Below are positions 42,762 to 51,763 of a stretch of 64,000 nucleotides of DNA, in pieces (position 1 is the stretch's first letter; the number at the start of each line of letters is the position of its first letter). The stretch covers positions 1-64,000 of the forward strand of contig NZ_JNYV01000004.1 of NCBI RefSeq assembly GCF_000717275.1, in the 5' to 3' direction. Source of the DNA: Kitasatospora arboriphila. GTDB taxonomy: Bacteria; Actinomycetota; Actinomycetes; Mycobacteriales; Mycobacteriaceae. The notes under the pieces are model-generated. The model searched no databases and was not told where the DNA came from. It worked only from the letters and a program-made list of their open reading frames with translations. A program made the translations under genes and the position numbers.

Positions 42762-44246
42762 GTGGAACTCGTCATCGGAATCGACATGGGCACCGGAAGT
42801 AGCAAAGGGGTTCTCGCCGACGCCGGGGGGATGGTGCTCGCCACCGAGACGGTTCCCCACGAGACGTCGATGCCGCGGCCGGGGTGGGTGGAGGTCGACC
42901 CGGAACGGGTGTGGTGGCAGGAGATCTGCACGATCAGCTCCGCGCTGATGGCCGCCAAACCCGCGGACGGTGATGTGGTCGCCATCTGCGTGAGCGGGGT
43001 CGGCCCGTGCCTGGTTCTCTGCGACGCCGATCTCCGGCCCACCCGCCCGGCGATCCTGTACGGCGTCGACACCCGGGCCAGCGCGGAGATCGCCGACTTG
43101 ACCGAACAGCTGGGCGCCGAGCAGATCCTCGCCGATGCCGGGACGTTGCTGTCCAGTCAGGCGGTCGGGCCCAAGATGCTGTGGGTGCGCAATCACGAAC
43201 CCGAGGTGTGGGCGCGCTCAGCGCGCTGGTACGGGTCCAATTCGTACATCGCCGCCAAACTCACCGGCGAGTACGTGATGGATCACCACACGGCCAGCCA
43301 ATGTGACCCGCTCTATGCGATAAAGGATTTCGAGTGGCACCGCCGGTGGGCGGAGCAGATCTGCGCGGACATACCGATGCCGCGGTTGTGCTGGCCGGGC
43401 GAGGTGGTGGGCACTGTTCACCGTCGCGGCGCGGAGGAAACCGGACTGCCGGAGGGGATCCCGGTGGTCGCGGGCACGGTCGACGCTTTCGCCGAGGCGT
43501 TCTCGGTGGGTGTGCGCCAGCCGGGCGACCAGATGTTGATGTACGGCTCGACGATGTTCCTGATCCAGATCATCGACGAGTTCCACAGCGACCCTGCGCT
43601 GTGGACCACTGCCGGCGTCCAGGAGCGCACCCTCGCACTCGCTGCCGGGACGTCTACCGCCGGCCGGCTGATCTCGTGGCTCCAATCGGTCACCGGCAAC
43701 GCCTCATTCGACGAATTGACGTCCGAGGCGATGGCGGTGCCGCCGGGTAGCGAGGGACTGCTCTTGCTGCCGTATCTCGCGGGAGAACGTACTCCGGTGT
43801 TCGATCCCGATGCGCGTGGCGTGTTCGCCGGGCTCACGTTGCGGCACAACCGCGGACATCTGTTCCGGTCGGCCTACGAGGGAATCTCCTTCGGTATCCG
43901 GCAGATCCTCGAGATGTTCGATGACGCGCACACCGCCAAACGCACCGTCGCGGTGGGTGGCGGGCTGCGCAGCCCGGTGTGGGCTCAAGCACTCAGCGAT
44001 ATCACCGGCCGTACCCAGCTGGTCCCCGAACAGACGATCGGCGCGAGCTACGGCGACGCTCTCCTCGCCGCGATCGCGGTTGATCTCGTTGCGCCGGAGA
44101 CAGATTGGACCAAGCTTGCTCGGGAGATCACCCCCGACCCGAAGGTCGCGTCACTCTATGACGACCTGTATCAGACGTGGCGCGAACTGTATCCGGCAAC
44201 GGCAGATCAGGTACATCATCTGGCGCGGATGACCGACGACCGCTGA
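42762..44246 (+). CDS. FGGY-family carbohydrate kinase (xylulokinase-like)
   Basis: 494 residues, two ASKHA domains. GIDMGTGSSKGVL (residues 6-18) binds phosphate of ATP, PAILYGVDTRAS and GSNSYIAAKLTGEY belong to FGGY_N, catalytic Asp241 is in AGTVDAFAEAFSVG, and AVGGGLRSPVWAQ with GASYGDALLAAIA form the ATP site of FGGY_C. It phosphorylates a sugar or polyol with ATP. The genomic partners (polyol dehydrogenases, ABC importer, SorC regulator) suggest a ketose made by oxidation of an imported polyol; a xylulose-like pentulose or erythrulose are candidates. Transcribed toward the broken SDR gene on the other strand. Confidence 0.88.
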   Translation: MELVIGIDMGTGSSKGVLADAGGMVLATETVPHETSMPRPGWVEVDPERVWWQEICTISSALMAAKPADGDVVAICVSGVGPCLVLCDADLRPTRPAILYGVDTRASAEIADLTEQLGAEQILADAGTLLSSQAVGPKMLWVRNHEPEVWARSARWYGSNSYIAAKLTGEYVMDHHTASQCDPLYAIKDFEWHRRWAEQICADIPMPRLCWPGEVVGTVHRRGAEETGLPEGIPVVAGTVDAFAEAFSVGVRQPGDQMLMYGSTMFLIQIIDEFHSDPALWTTAGVQERTLALAAGTSTAGRLISWLQSVTGNASFDELTSEAMAVPPGSEGLLLLPYLAGERTPVFDPDARGVFAGLTLRHNRGHLFRSAYEGISFGIRQILEMFDDAHTAKRTVAVGGGLRSPVWAQALSDITGRTQLVPEQTIGASYGDALLAAIAVDLVAPETDWTKLAREITPDPKVASLYDDLYQTWRELYPATADQVHHLARMTDDR

Positions 44247-44299
44247 GAGCTGGTGGTCGGGTCCACCGGGGCTGAGCCGGTCGTGCACTCTCGTACCGC

Positions 44300-45084
44300 T
44301 CAGCCCATCGTGTAGCCGCCGTCGACCGGGAGGTCCACGCCGGAGATCATCGATGCCGCGTCCGAGGCCAGCCACAGCACTGTGCTCGACACTTCCTGGG
44401 GAATGGCGAACCGGCCCAGGGGGATCCGGGCCAGCATCGGCGCAGCCTTGGTCTCCTCCCCCCACACACGTTGACCCATCTCGGTGAGCACGACGGTGGG
44501 GCACACCGAATTGGCGCGGACCCCGTACTGGCCCAGTTCGAGCGCCAGTACCTTGGTGGCCATCACCAGTCCGGCCTTGGAGGCGCAGTACGAGTAGTGC
44601 TCTCGCAGCGGTGCCAGGGCGGCAGCCGAGGCGACCGTGACGATGGAACCCCCAGTGCCCTGCTCGACCATGATCGAGCCCACTCGTGCGGCCAGAAGGG
44701 CGGGAGCTCGGAGGTTGACGTTCAGCACGGCGTCGTACTGCTCGGTGTCGAGGTCGAGAACCGAATGGGATAGGAGATCCCGGCGTTGTTGATCAGGATG
44801 TCCAGGCCGTCGAACGCACCTGCAGCGGCACGCGCGAGTGCTTCGGGACCATCGGTGTCGGCCAGGTCGGCGACCACTGTGGCAACCCGCGTGCCGTGTT
44901 CACGGCTCAGGGTGGCAGCGGCCTCGTCCAGCTCGACCTTGTTGCGTCCGCTCAGGATGAGGTCGGCTCCCGCGCGTGCGAGCGTGACCGCGATATCGGC
45001 GCCGATTCCTTTGGTGGCGCCGGTGATCAGCGCGCGTTTGCCGTCGAGGCGCAGAGTGGTCGGATCGACAGTCGGGGTGGTCAT
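44300..45084 (-). pseudogene. Short-chain dehydrogenase/reductase interrupted by one frameshift
   Basis: Two reading frames together make a complete SDR. The first (from ATG 45084) holds LITGATKGIGADIAVTLARA (cofactor TGxxxGxG) and DILINNAGISYP, then shifts near 44757-44768 and stops. The second continues in another frame with LDLDTEQYDAVLNVNLRAPA, the active site YSYCASKAG (YxxxK) and a normal C-terminus VDGGYTMG. Adding one base, or removing two, near the end of ISYPIRF restores a protein of about 261 residues. Either the gene is recently broken or there is a sequencing error. Intact relatives in such clusters are D-threitol or related polyol dehydrogenases. Its start overlaps the SorC stop (ATGA). 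Confidence 0.88.
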
Positions 45085-46094
45085 AAGCTCTCCATGATTG
45101 CTGTGGCGGTTGCGGGATCGGTGACGAGTTGGTTGAAGAAGCCCGCGGCTGCCCCGGCGACGATCGGGTCGACCTTGTCTTTGCCGACCGCCACACCGAT
45201 GCCGATCGGCACCTGCTTGAGCAGGTCCAGTTCGATGGCGATGAGCCGCTCGCGTCCGGGGAAATCGACGGCCCGGCCGTCGCGGTCGTAGAAGCGCGAG
45301 CACACGTCCCCCACGGCCGAGCGCAGCGACGCCGAGCCGGTCGGGACGAATTGCGGTATGTCAGAACGTAACAGAGGCGGTGCGCCGATGCCCATCAGTG
45401 CGCAGCGGGCCTGCGACCACAGTCGTAGAACCGGCTGGATGCTGGGGTCGGCGGTGAGCGAGGCGTGCAGATCCGGCCCGGGCAGGGCGGGCGCGAAGAG
45501 GTAGTTCGGTCGACCGCCGATCTTTCCTGCGACGAGGCGGGTGATCTCGTTGGTCTGGTACCACGGCTCGGGCTGGTCGTTGCCGCCGACGGTCGGTACC
45601 ACCAGTACGCCGGGCAGTTCGGCCATCTCGTACTGGGCCACTTCGTAGACGGTGCGGCCCGAGGACACCAGGAGTACGTCGCCCGGCAGCAGATTTGCGT
45701 CACGGAGGCTGCGTGCCACCGCAGGAGCAAGAACCGATCCCATGACCTCCACGGTCGGGCGCGCTGGGGTGGGCGGGGGCAGTGGGCTGCTGAGGTACAC
45801 CCTGTCGAGGTGCAGTGCTGCCGACAGGCTGGTCTCCAGGTCGGCGTCGAAGAAGTCTTGTGGCGCAATCACTTCGATGCGGACGATGCCCCGGCGACGG
45901 GCTTCGGCGAGCAGCCGGCTGACGGTTGCGCGGCTGACGCCGAGCTGTGAAGCGACATCGAGTTGGGTGGCTTCCTCGGTGTAGTACAGGCGGGCAGCGG
46001 CATAGACCAGCGAGGCGGAGAAGTGGCCGGAATCCGACCCGTTCGCCGCATCGGCCGACGGGGAGGCCGCCGACCTGCGTGTCTGGTTGGCCAT
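45081..46094 (-). CDS. SorC/DeoR-family transcriptional regulator
   Basis: 337 residues. An N-terminal helix-turn-helix (YTEEATQLDVASQLGVSRAT, then VSRLLAEARRRGIV) is followed by a sugar-binding domain (about 75-335) with LLPGDVLLVSSGRTVYEVA, VVPTVGGNDQPEPWYQ and IAIELDLLKQVPIGIGVAVG, typical of SorC proteins that bind phosphorylated sugars. Expected to regulate the surrounding polyol genes. ATG 46094 has GGAGGGG eight bases upstream. It is divergent from the dehydrogenase-transporter operon; three similar palindromic sites lie between. Confidence 0.9.
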   Translation of the reverse strand: MANQTRRSAASPSADAANGSDSGHFSASLVYAAARLYYTEEATQLDVASQLGVSRATVSRLLAEARRRGIVRIEVIAPQDFFDADLETSLSAALHLDRVYLSSPLPPPTPARPTVEVMGSVLAPAVARSLRDANLLPGDVLLVSSGRTVYEVAQYEMAELPGVLVVPTVGGNDQPEPWYQTNEITRLVAGKIGGRPNYLFAPALPGPDLHASLTADPSIQPVLRLWSQARCALMGIGAPPLLRSDIPQFVPTGSASLRSAVGDVCSRFYDRDGRAVDFPGRERLIAIELDLLKQVPIGIGVAVGKDKVDPIVAGAAAGFFNQLVTDPATATAIMESL

Positions 46095-46141
46095 GAGGCA
46101 CACCCCTCCGTCGGTGACTGCGATCCCGCCGATTATGGCAC

Positions 46142-46197
46142 TGCACATTTGTTCATGCGGTGAAAATTGGTGAACATCTGTTCTGTACATATGTATC
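46142..46197. promoter_or_regulatory. Three operator-like repeats between SorC and EltD genes
   Basis: TGCACATTTGTTCA (46142-46155), TGAACATCTGTTCT (46171-46184) and TGTACATATGTATC (46184-46197) share the partly palindromic consensus TGnACATnTGTTCA. The middle copy contains a perfect GAACA-TC-TGTTC palindrome. Three spaced copies in the divergent region are what a multimeric SorC regulator needs, so this is probably its operator. Confidence 0.65.
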
Positions 46198-46264
46198 AGG
46201 AAGCGCTAACGTGACCCGGAACACAGCAAAATGAACGCGGCCTCGGCCGGTGAGGAGTTGGCTA

Positions 46265-47353
46265 ATGGGTGAGCAACTACCCGAGAAGATGCAGGCAGTT
46301 GTCTGTCATGGACCCGAGGACTACCGCCTGGAGCAGGTCGCGGTACCGGTCGCCGGCCCCGGTGAGGCGTTGATCAAGGTCGAAGCAGTGGGTATCTGCG
46401 CGAGTGATCTCAAGTGCTACCACGGTGCAGCGAAGTTCTGGGGCGACGAGAATCGTCCCGCATGGGCCGAGACGGAGGTGATCCCAGGTCACGAGTTCGT
46501 CGGCACGGTGGTCTCACTCGACGACGCCGCCGCCGAGCGGTGGGGGATCGCGGTGGGCGACCGGGTGGTGTCCGAGCAGATCGTTCCCTGCTGGGAGTGC
46601 ATGTACTGCAAGCGCGGCTGGTACCACATGTGCGCGCCGCACGACCTCTACGGATTCAAGCGCCGTACACCCGGGGCGATGGCCGAGTACATGGTCTATC
46701 CCGGAGAAGCGCTGGTGCACAAGGTCTCCAAGGACATCCCTGCGCACCACGCTGCATTCGCCGAGCCTCTGTCGTGCTCACTCCACGCCGTCGAGCGCGC
46801 ACAGATCACCTTCGAGGACACCGTCGTCGTCGCCGGCTGCGGACCGATCGGCCTCGGCATGATCGCCGGTGCCAAGTCGAAGAATCCCGCGCGCGTGATT
46901 GCCCTCGACATGGCCGAGGAAAAGCTCGAACTCGCGAAGCGGTGCGGCGCCGACCTCACCATCAACATCGCGACCGAGGATGCGGTGGCGATGATCAAGG
47001 ATCTGACGGACGGCTACGGTGCCGATGTGTACCTGGAAGCCACGGGGCACCCCTCGGCGGTCCCGCAGGGATTGAACCTTCTGCGCAAACTGGGCCGGTA
47101 CGTGGAGTACGGCGTTTTCGGGAGCGACGTGTCCGTCGACTGGAGCATCATCAGCGACGACAAAGAGCTCGACGTCCTCGGTGCGCACCTCGGTCCGTAC
47201 TGCTGGCCCGCAGCCATCCGCATGATCGAGTCGGGGGTCCTCCCGATGGACGAGATCTGCACCCACCAGTTGCCGCTGAGCGAGTTCCAGCGCGGATTGG
47301 ACCTGGTGGCCAGCGGTAAAGAGTCGGTCAAGGTGTCCTTGATCCCGGCCTGA
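46265..47353 (+). CDS. eltD: Zinc-dependent polyol dehydrogenase, erythritol/L-threitol dehydrogenase-like
   Basis: 362 residues, medium-chain zinc dehydrogenase. The catalytic zinc ligands are Cys in GICASDLKCYHG, His-Glu in IPGHEFVG and a later Glu; the structural zinc is held by the four cysteines of PCWECMYCKRGWYHMC. The NAD motif is VVAGCGPIGLGMIAG. The sequence closely recalls EltD of M. smegmatis, which oxidises erythritol and L-threitol to L-erythrulose (from memory, not an alignment). GAGGAG lies nine bases before ATG 46265. It starts a tight operon with the ABC importer and the kinase-isomerase pair. Confidence 0.88.
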   Translation: MGEQLPEKMQAVVCHGPEDYRLEQVAVPVAGPGEALIKVEAVGICASDLKCYHGAAKFWGDENRPAWAETEVIPGHEFVGTVVSLDDAAAERWGIAVGDRVVSEQIVPCWECMYCKRGWYHMCAPHDLYGFKRRTPGAMAEYMVYPGEALVHKVSKDIPAHHAAFAEPLSCSLHAVERAQITFEDTVVVAGCGPIGLGMIAGAKSKNPARVIALDMAEEKLELAKRCGADLTINIATEDAVAMIKDLTDGYGADVYLEATGHPSAVPQGLNLLRKLGRYVEYGVFGSDVSVDWSIISDDKELDVLGAHLGPYCWPAAIRMIESGVLPMDEICTHQLPLSEFQRGLDLVASGKESVKVSLIPA

Positions 47354-47368
47354 GCGAAAGACGTATCC

Positions 47369-48790
47369 ATGAATGAGAACTTTTCGGTCAACACTCCGAT
47401 GTCCCGTCGAAACCTGCTGCGGGCGTTCGGCGTGGTGGGTGTGGCCGCTGCCGCAGCACCGATCCTGGGCGCCTGTGGCGTGGGTGGTCGAGTCGATGCG
47501 GAGAACGGTGCCGCTGCGGTCTCGGGCTCGTTCGACTGGCGTAAAGCCGAAGGCACCACGCTCAACATCCTGCAGACGCCGCACCCCTACCAGCAGTCAT
47601 TCCAGCCGCTGCTGTCCGAGTTCAGCGCTCTCACCGGCATCAAGGTGAACGTTGATCTCGTGCCCGAGGCCGACTACTTCACCAAGTTGAACACCGAACT
47701 CGCCGGCGGCACGGGCAAGCACGACGTCTTCATGCTGGGTGCCTACTTCATCTGGCAATACGGCCCGCCCGGATGGATCGAGGACCTGGGCCCGTGGCTG
47801 GGCAACAGCGCGGCCACCAGCCAGGAGTACGACTTCGAGGACATCTTCGAAGGCCTGCGCACCTCGACCCGCTGGAACTTCGAGCTGGGCAGCCCGCTCG
47901 GCACCGGCGGTCAGTGGGCGATCCCCTGGGGATTCGAGAACAATGTGGTGGCCTACAACAAGGCCTACTTCGACAGCCGGAAGATCGCGCTGCCGGACAA
48001 CTTCGACGACTTCATCCAGCTCGCAATCGATCTCACCGATCGCTCGGAGAACCGCTACGGCATCGCGACCCGCGGCTCGAAGTCGTGGGCGACCATCCAT
48101 CCCGGCTTCATGAGTCAGTACGCCCGTGAAGGCGCCGTCGACTACACGCTCGACGGAGACGAACTGGTGGCCCGGATGAACTCCGCGAAAGCGGTCGACT
48201 TCACACGCAAGTGGATCGAGATGCAGCACAAGGCCGGGCCCACGTCGTGGACCACGTACGACTACCCCAACGCCACCGGTGACCTCGGTGACGGCAAGGC
48301 GATGATGGTGTACGACGCCGACAGCGCCACGTACCCCAAGAACAAGCCCGGCGCCAGCGCGCAGGCAGGCAACCTCGGGTGGTACCCCGGACCCGCGGGA
48401 CCGAACGGCAACTACAACACCAACCTCTGGACCTGGACGTGGGCGATGAACTCGCTGTCCAAGAACAAGCTCGCCGCCTGGCTGTTCATGCAGTGGGCCT
48501 CCGGCAAAGAGGCGATGAACAAGGCCGTCGAAGGCGGCATCTACGCGGACCCGGTCCGTAAGTCGGTGTTCGACAGCACGTTCAAGCGGATCGCGGCCGA
48601 CCAGCCGGGCTACCTCGAGACCTTCGAGACGGTCATCGGGTCCTCGAAGATCCAGTTCACCCCGCAGAAGAAGTTCTTCGACACCACCAAGGACTGGGCG
48701 GTGGCGTTGCAGGACATCTACGGCGGCGACGACGCCCAGTCCCGGCTGGACAGTCTGGCCAAGACCAACACCTCCAAAGTGAATCTCTAA
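47369..48790 (+). CDS. ABC importer substrate-binding lipoprotein (CUT1-type, polyol/sugar)
   Basis: 473 residues. The signal peptide combines a twin-arginine motif (SRRNLLRAF, residues 12-20) with a lipobox LGAC, so the folded protein is probably Tat-exported and lipid-anchored at Cys36. The mature part is a family 1 extracellular solute-binding protein with FSALTGIKVNVDLVPEADYF near its N-terminus and aromatic residues (NTNLWTWTWAMN) likely to line the sugar site. It delivers a sugar or polyol to the two permeases encoded next. Confidence 0.92.
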   Translation: MNENFSVNTPMSRRNLLRAFGVVGVAAAAAPILGACGVGGRVDAENGAAAVSGSFDWRKAEGTTLNILQTPHPYQQSFQPLLSEFSALTGIKVNVDLVPEADYFTKLNTELAGGTGKHDVFMLGAYFIWQYGPPGWIEDLGPWLGNSAATSQEYDFEDIFEGLRTSTRWNFELGSPLGTGGQWAIPWGFENNVVAYNKAYFDSRKIALPDNFDDFIQLAIDLTDRSENRYGIATRGSKSWATIHPGFMSQYAREGAVDYTLDGDELVARMNSAKAVDFTRKWIEMQHKAGPTSWTTYDYPNATGDLGDGKAMMVYDADSATYPKNKPGASAQAGNLGWYPGPAGPNGNYNTNLWTWTWAMNSLSKNKLAAWLFMQWASGKEAMNKAVEGGIYADPVRKSVFDSTFKRIAADQPGYLETFETVIGSSKIQFTPQKKFFDTTKDWAVALQDIYGGDDAQSRLDSLAKTNTSKVNL

Positions 48791-48805
48791 CGGAGAGAAG
48801 AACCA

Positions 48806-49762
48806 ATGACCACACAAGCGTCAAAGGCGACGACGGACGGTGTTTCGGGCCAGCCGCCTGTCCGTGCGGACAAACCGGTCGAGGTGCCGACCTGGCGCCG
48901 GCGGCTGCGCCCCTACCTGCTCTCGCTTCCCGCACTCATCATCGTCATCGGCATCCTGTACCCGTTCTTCGTCGGTGCCTACTACTCGGTGCTCAACTAC
49001 GCGGCCGTCAACCCTGATCCCGTGTTCGTCGGTTTCCGTAACTTCGCCTCCGTGCTCGGCGACCAGATCTTCTGGCAGAGCGTGCAGGTCACCGGAGTGT
49101 TCGCGGTGGTCGCAACGGCGGTCGAGACCGTCCTCGGCGTGGGCCTCGCGCTGTTGCTCAACCGCTCCAGCATCATCGGCAAGATCTTCGAGAAGGTCCT
49201 GATCCTGCCGCTGATGATCGCACCCGTCATCGCGGGCGTGATCTGGAAGCTGATGTTCAACCCGCAGTTCGGAATCCTCAATCACGTTCTGGGACTGGGG
49301 AACACCTTCGACTGGCTGTCCAGCACCAATGCGCTCTGGTCGGTGATCCTGGTCGACGTCTGGATCTTCACGCCTTTTGTCGCCATCCTCGTGCTCGCGG
49401 GCATCCGCTCGCTGCCGAAGGAGCCGTTCGAGGCCTCCGAGGTCGACGGTGCCAACTGGTTCTTCATGTTCCGCAAATTGATGCTGCCGATGCTGTGGCC
49501 GTACATCCTGGTGGCCGTCATCTTCCGGTTCATGGACAACCTCAAGGTGTTCGACGCGATCTACGTGCTCACCGCGGGCGGCCCCGGCGTCTCGACCCGC
49601 ACCCTGCAGATCGGTGCGTTCGAGGACGCGATCATCAACCTCGATTACTCCCGTGGAGCGACCTACATGTTGCTGCTCTGGATCATCGTGTTCATCACCG
49701 CACGCGTTCTCGTCAGCGTGCTCGGAAAGGCGCAGCGACGAGCTGCGGGAGCGGAGTCCTGA
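48806..49762 (+). CDS. ABC importer permease 1 (MalF-type)
   Basis: 318 residues, six transmembrane helices after a cytoplasmic N-terminus of about 35 residues. The ATPase-coupling EAA loop reads EASEVDGANWFFMFRKLMLP, with the conserved glycine. CUT1-family sugar permease that forms the channel with the next gene product. GGAGAGAAGAA lies before ATG 48806; the gap from the binding-protein gene is 15 bases. Confidence 0.93.
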   Translation: MTTQASKATTDGVSGQPPVRADKPVEVPTWRRRLRPYLLSLPALIIVIGILYPFFVGAYYSVLNYAAVNPDPVFVGFRNFASVLGDQIFWQSVQVTGVFAVVATAVETVLGVGLALLLNRSSIIGKIFEKVLILPLMIAPVIAGVIWKLMFNPQFGILNHVLGLGNTFDWLSSTNALWSVILVDVWIFTPFVAILVLAGIRSLPKEPFEASEVDGANWFFMFRKLMLPMLWPYILVAVIFRFMDNLKVFDAIYVLTAGGPGVSTRTLQIGAFEDAIINLDYSRGATYMLLLWIIVFITARVLVSVLGKAQRRAAGAES

Positions 49763-49763
49763 C

Positions 49764-50627
49764 ATGGCGCGTGAACTCTTGCCCGGTCAAAAACGATTCA
49801 CCGTCGGGTCGGTTGCGGCCGACCTCACCCTGATCGCGTGGTTCATCTTCTCGCTGTTCCCGATCATCTGGATGGTGATCCTCTCGCTGAAGAACACCGA
49901 GCAGCAGACCAGTACCTACTTCTCCTTCAGCCCCACGTTGGAGAACTTCTCGACGGTGTTGTCCAACAAGGGAACCGAGCTCACCAGCGTCGACTTCAAG
50001 GCGTCGCTGCTGACCAGCCTGATCAACTGTGGTGGCGCGGTCATCGTGTCGCTGGTCATCGGAATCCCGGCGGCATACGCGGCCGGCCGGTGGAAGTACC
50101 GCGGCAGTGAGGATCTGATGTTCCAGATGCTCTCGTTCCGGTTCGCCCCCGAGCTCATGGTGATCGTGCCGCTGTTTGTGATCTACAACCAGATCGGGCT
50201 GTTCGACACCCACGTCGGAATGATCTGGGTGCTGCAGTTGGTCACCATGCCGCTGGTGGTGTGGATCCTGCGTTCCTATTTCCAGGATCTGCCCGAAGAC
50301 CTCGAGCAGGCGGCCCTGCTGGACGGTTACACCCGGTCCCGGGCGTTCGTGATGGTGGCGCTGCCGCTGGTCCGTCCGGGTATCGCGGCCGCCGGACTGC
50401 TGGCGTTCATCTTCGCCTGGAACAACTACGTGTTCCCGTTGATCCTCGCCGACAGCAACGCCGGTGTGACGGTGGCCATCACCAAGTTCCTCGGCGGTGG
50501 CGGTCAGGCCTACTACAACCTCACCGCGGCAGCCGCGGTCATCGCGGCGCTGCCCCCGCTGATCCTCGCGCTGACCATTCAGCGCTACCTCGTCCGCGGT
50601 CTCTCGTTTGGAGCGGTGAAAGCATGA
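49764..50627 (+). CDS. ABC importer permease 2 (MalG-type)
   Basis: 287 residues, six helices. The EAA loop reads EQAALLDGYTRSRAFVMVAL. Forms the heterodimeric channel with permease 1. ATG 49764 lies one base after the preceding stop, and its own stop overlaps the following ATPase ATG (ATGA), so subunits are made in step. Confidence 0.93.
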   Translation: MARELLPGQKRFTVGSVAADLTLIAWFIFSLFPIIWMVILSLKNTEQQTSTYFSFSPTLENFSTVLSNKGTELTSVDFKASLLTSLINCGGAVIVSLVIGIPAAYAAGRWKYRGSEDLMFQMLSFRFAPELMVIVPLFVIYNQIGLFDTHVGMIWVLQLVTMPLVVWILRSYFQDLPEDLEQAALLDGYTRSRAFVMVALPLVRPGIAAAGLLAFIFAWNNYVFPLILADSNAGVTVAITKFLGGGGQAYYNLTAAAAVIAALPPLILALTIQRYLVRGLSFGAVKA

Positions 50628-51763
50628 GCACTGTCAGGCTGGACAATCTCAGCAAGAACTACGGCAAGACGGTCGGCATCAAGGACCTGTCCCTCGACAT
50701 CGCGGACGGCGAGTTCTTCGTCATCCTCGGACCCAGTGGTGCGGGAAAGACCACCACCCTCAAGTCGATTGCCGGTCTGGTCGATGTCGATGCCGGTTCG
50801 GTGCACATCGGCGGCGTCGACATGACACTGGTGGAGCCCTACCGCCGGAACGTGGCGATGGCGTTCGAGAGCTACGCGCTGTATCCGCAGAAGACGGTGT
50901 CGCAGAACCTCGAATCGCCGCTGAAGTCGGGACGGACGGGCAAGTACACCGACGCCGAACGCAAGCAGCGCATCGATCAGGTCACCACCACACTGGGCAT
51001 CAACCATCTGCTCGAGCGCTTCCCCCGTGAGCTGTCCAACGGACAGCGACAGCGTGTCGCGCTCGGCCGGGTGCTGGTGCGACCGGCGGATGTCTATCTG
51101 CTCGACGAACCGCTCAGTCACCTCGACGCCAAGCTCCGCGCGGCGATGCGTGCCGAGCTGAAGCAACTCGGCCAGATGTCGAGTACCACCACCATTTACG
51201 TCACGCACGACTACCAGGAGGCGCTCGCACTCGGTGATCGCATCGGGGTGCTGCGCGACGGAGAACTGGTCCAGGTCGGCACGCCCGAGCAGATCTGGCG
51301 CAGCCCGGCCGACACCTTCGTGGCGAAGTCGTTGGGACAGCCCGAGATCAATGTCGTCGACGCTGTGATCGATGGCTCGACCGCTCGGCTGGGCGACGGA
51401 TCGGGAAGGGTGCGGGTGCCGGACGGCGTGATGGCGTCGTCGGGCGACCGTGTGCGGGTCGGACTGCGGCCCTGTGATCTGAAGGTGCTGGGTCGCGGCG
51501 AGCGGATCCCCGACGATGCGATGCAGTTGCACGGTCGGGTGATGCTGGCCGAGCGACTCGGCAGGAACGTGGAGCTCACCATCGACTCGTGTGGACGGCA
51601 GATCATCGCATTGTCAAGCGGGCGCGAACATTTCGCGGAAGGCGCCGAGGTGAGCCTCACCGTCGCCACCCGCGATGTCCACGTGTTCGACGACGAGCGG
51701 GCCGGCACGGACAGTGTGCGGCTGATATCGAACGTGCAATCGGAAATGGAGGCAACCCGGTGA
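50624..51763 (+). CDS. ABC importer ATPase 1 (MalK/UgpC-type)
   Basis: 379 residues. Walker A GPSGAGKTTTLKS, signature ELSNGQRQRVALGRVLV, Walker B VYLLDEPLSHLD and switch His in VTHDYQEALALGD are present, followed by a C-terminal OB-fold regulatory domain. The Q-loop reads AFESYALYPQ: the usual glutamine is a glutamate. The second ATPase has the same change. It probably pairs with the next gene product as a heterodimer driving import. Confidence 0.92.
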   Translation: MSTVRLDNLSKNYGKTVGIKDLSLDIADGEFFVILGPSGAGKTTTLKSIAGLVDVDAGSVHIGGVDMTLVEPYRRNVAMAFESYALYPQKTVSQNLESPLKSGRTGKYTDAERKQRIDQVTTTLGINHLLERFPRELSNGQRQRVALGRVLVRPADVYLLDEPLSHLDAKLRAAMRAELKQLGQMSSTTTIYVTHDYQEALALGDRIGVLRDGELVQVGTPEQIWRSPADTFVAKSLGQPEINVVDAVIDGSTARLGDGSGRVRVPDGVMASSGDRVRVGLRPCDLKVLGRGERIPDDAMQLHGRVMLAERLGRNVELTIDSCGRQIIALSSGREHFAEGAEVSLTVATRDVHVFDDERAGTDSVRLISNVQSEMEATR

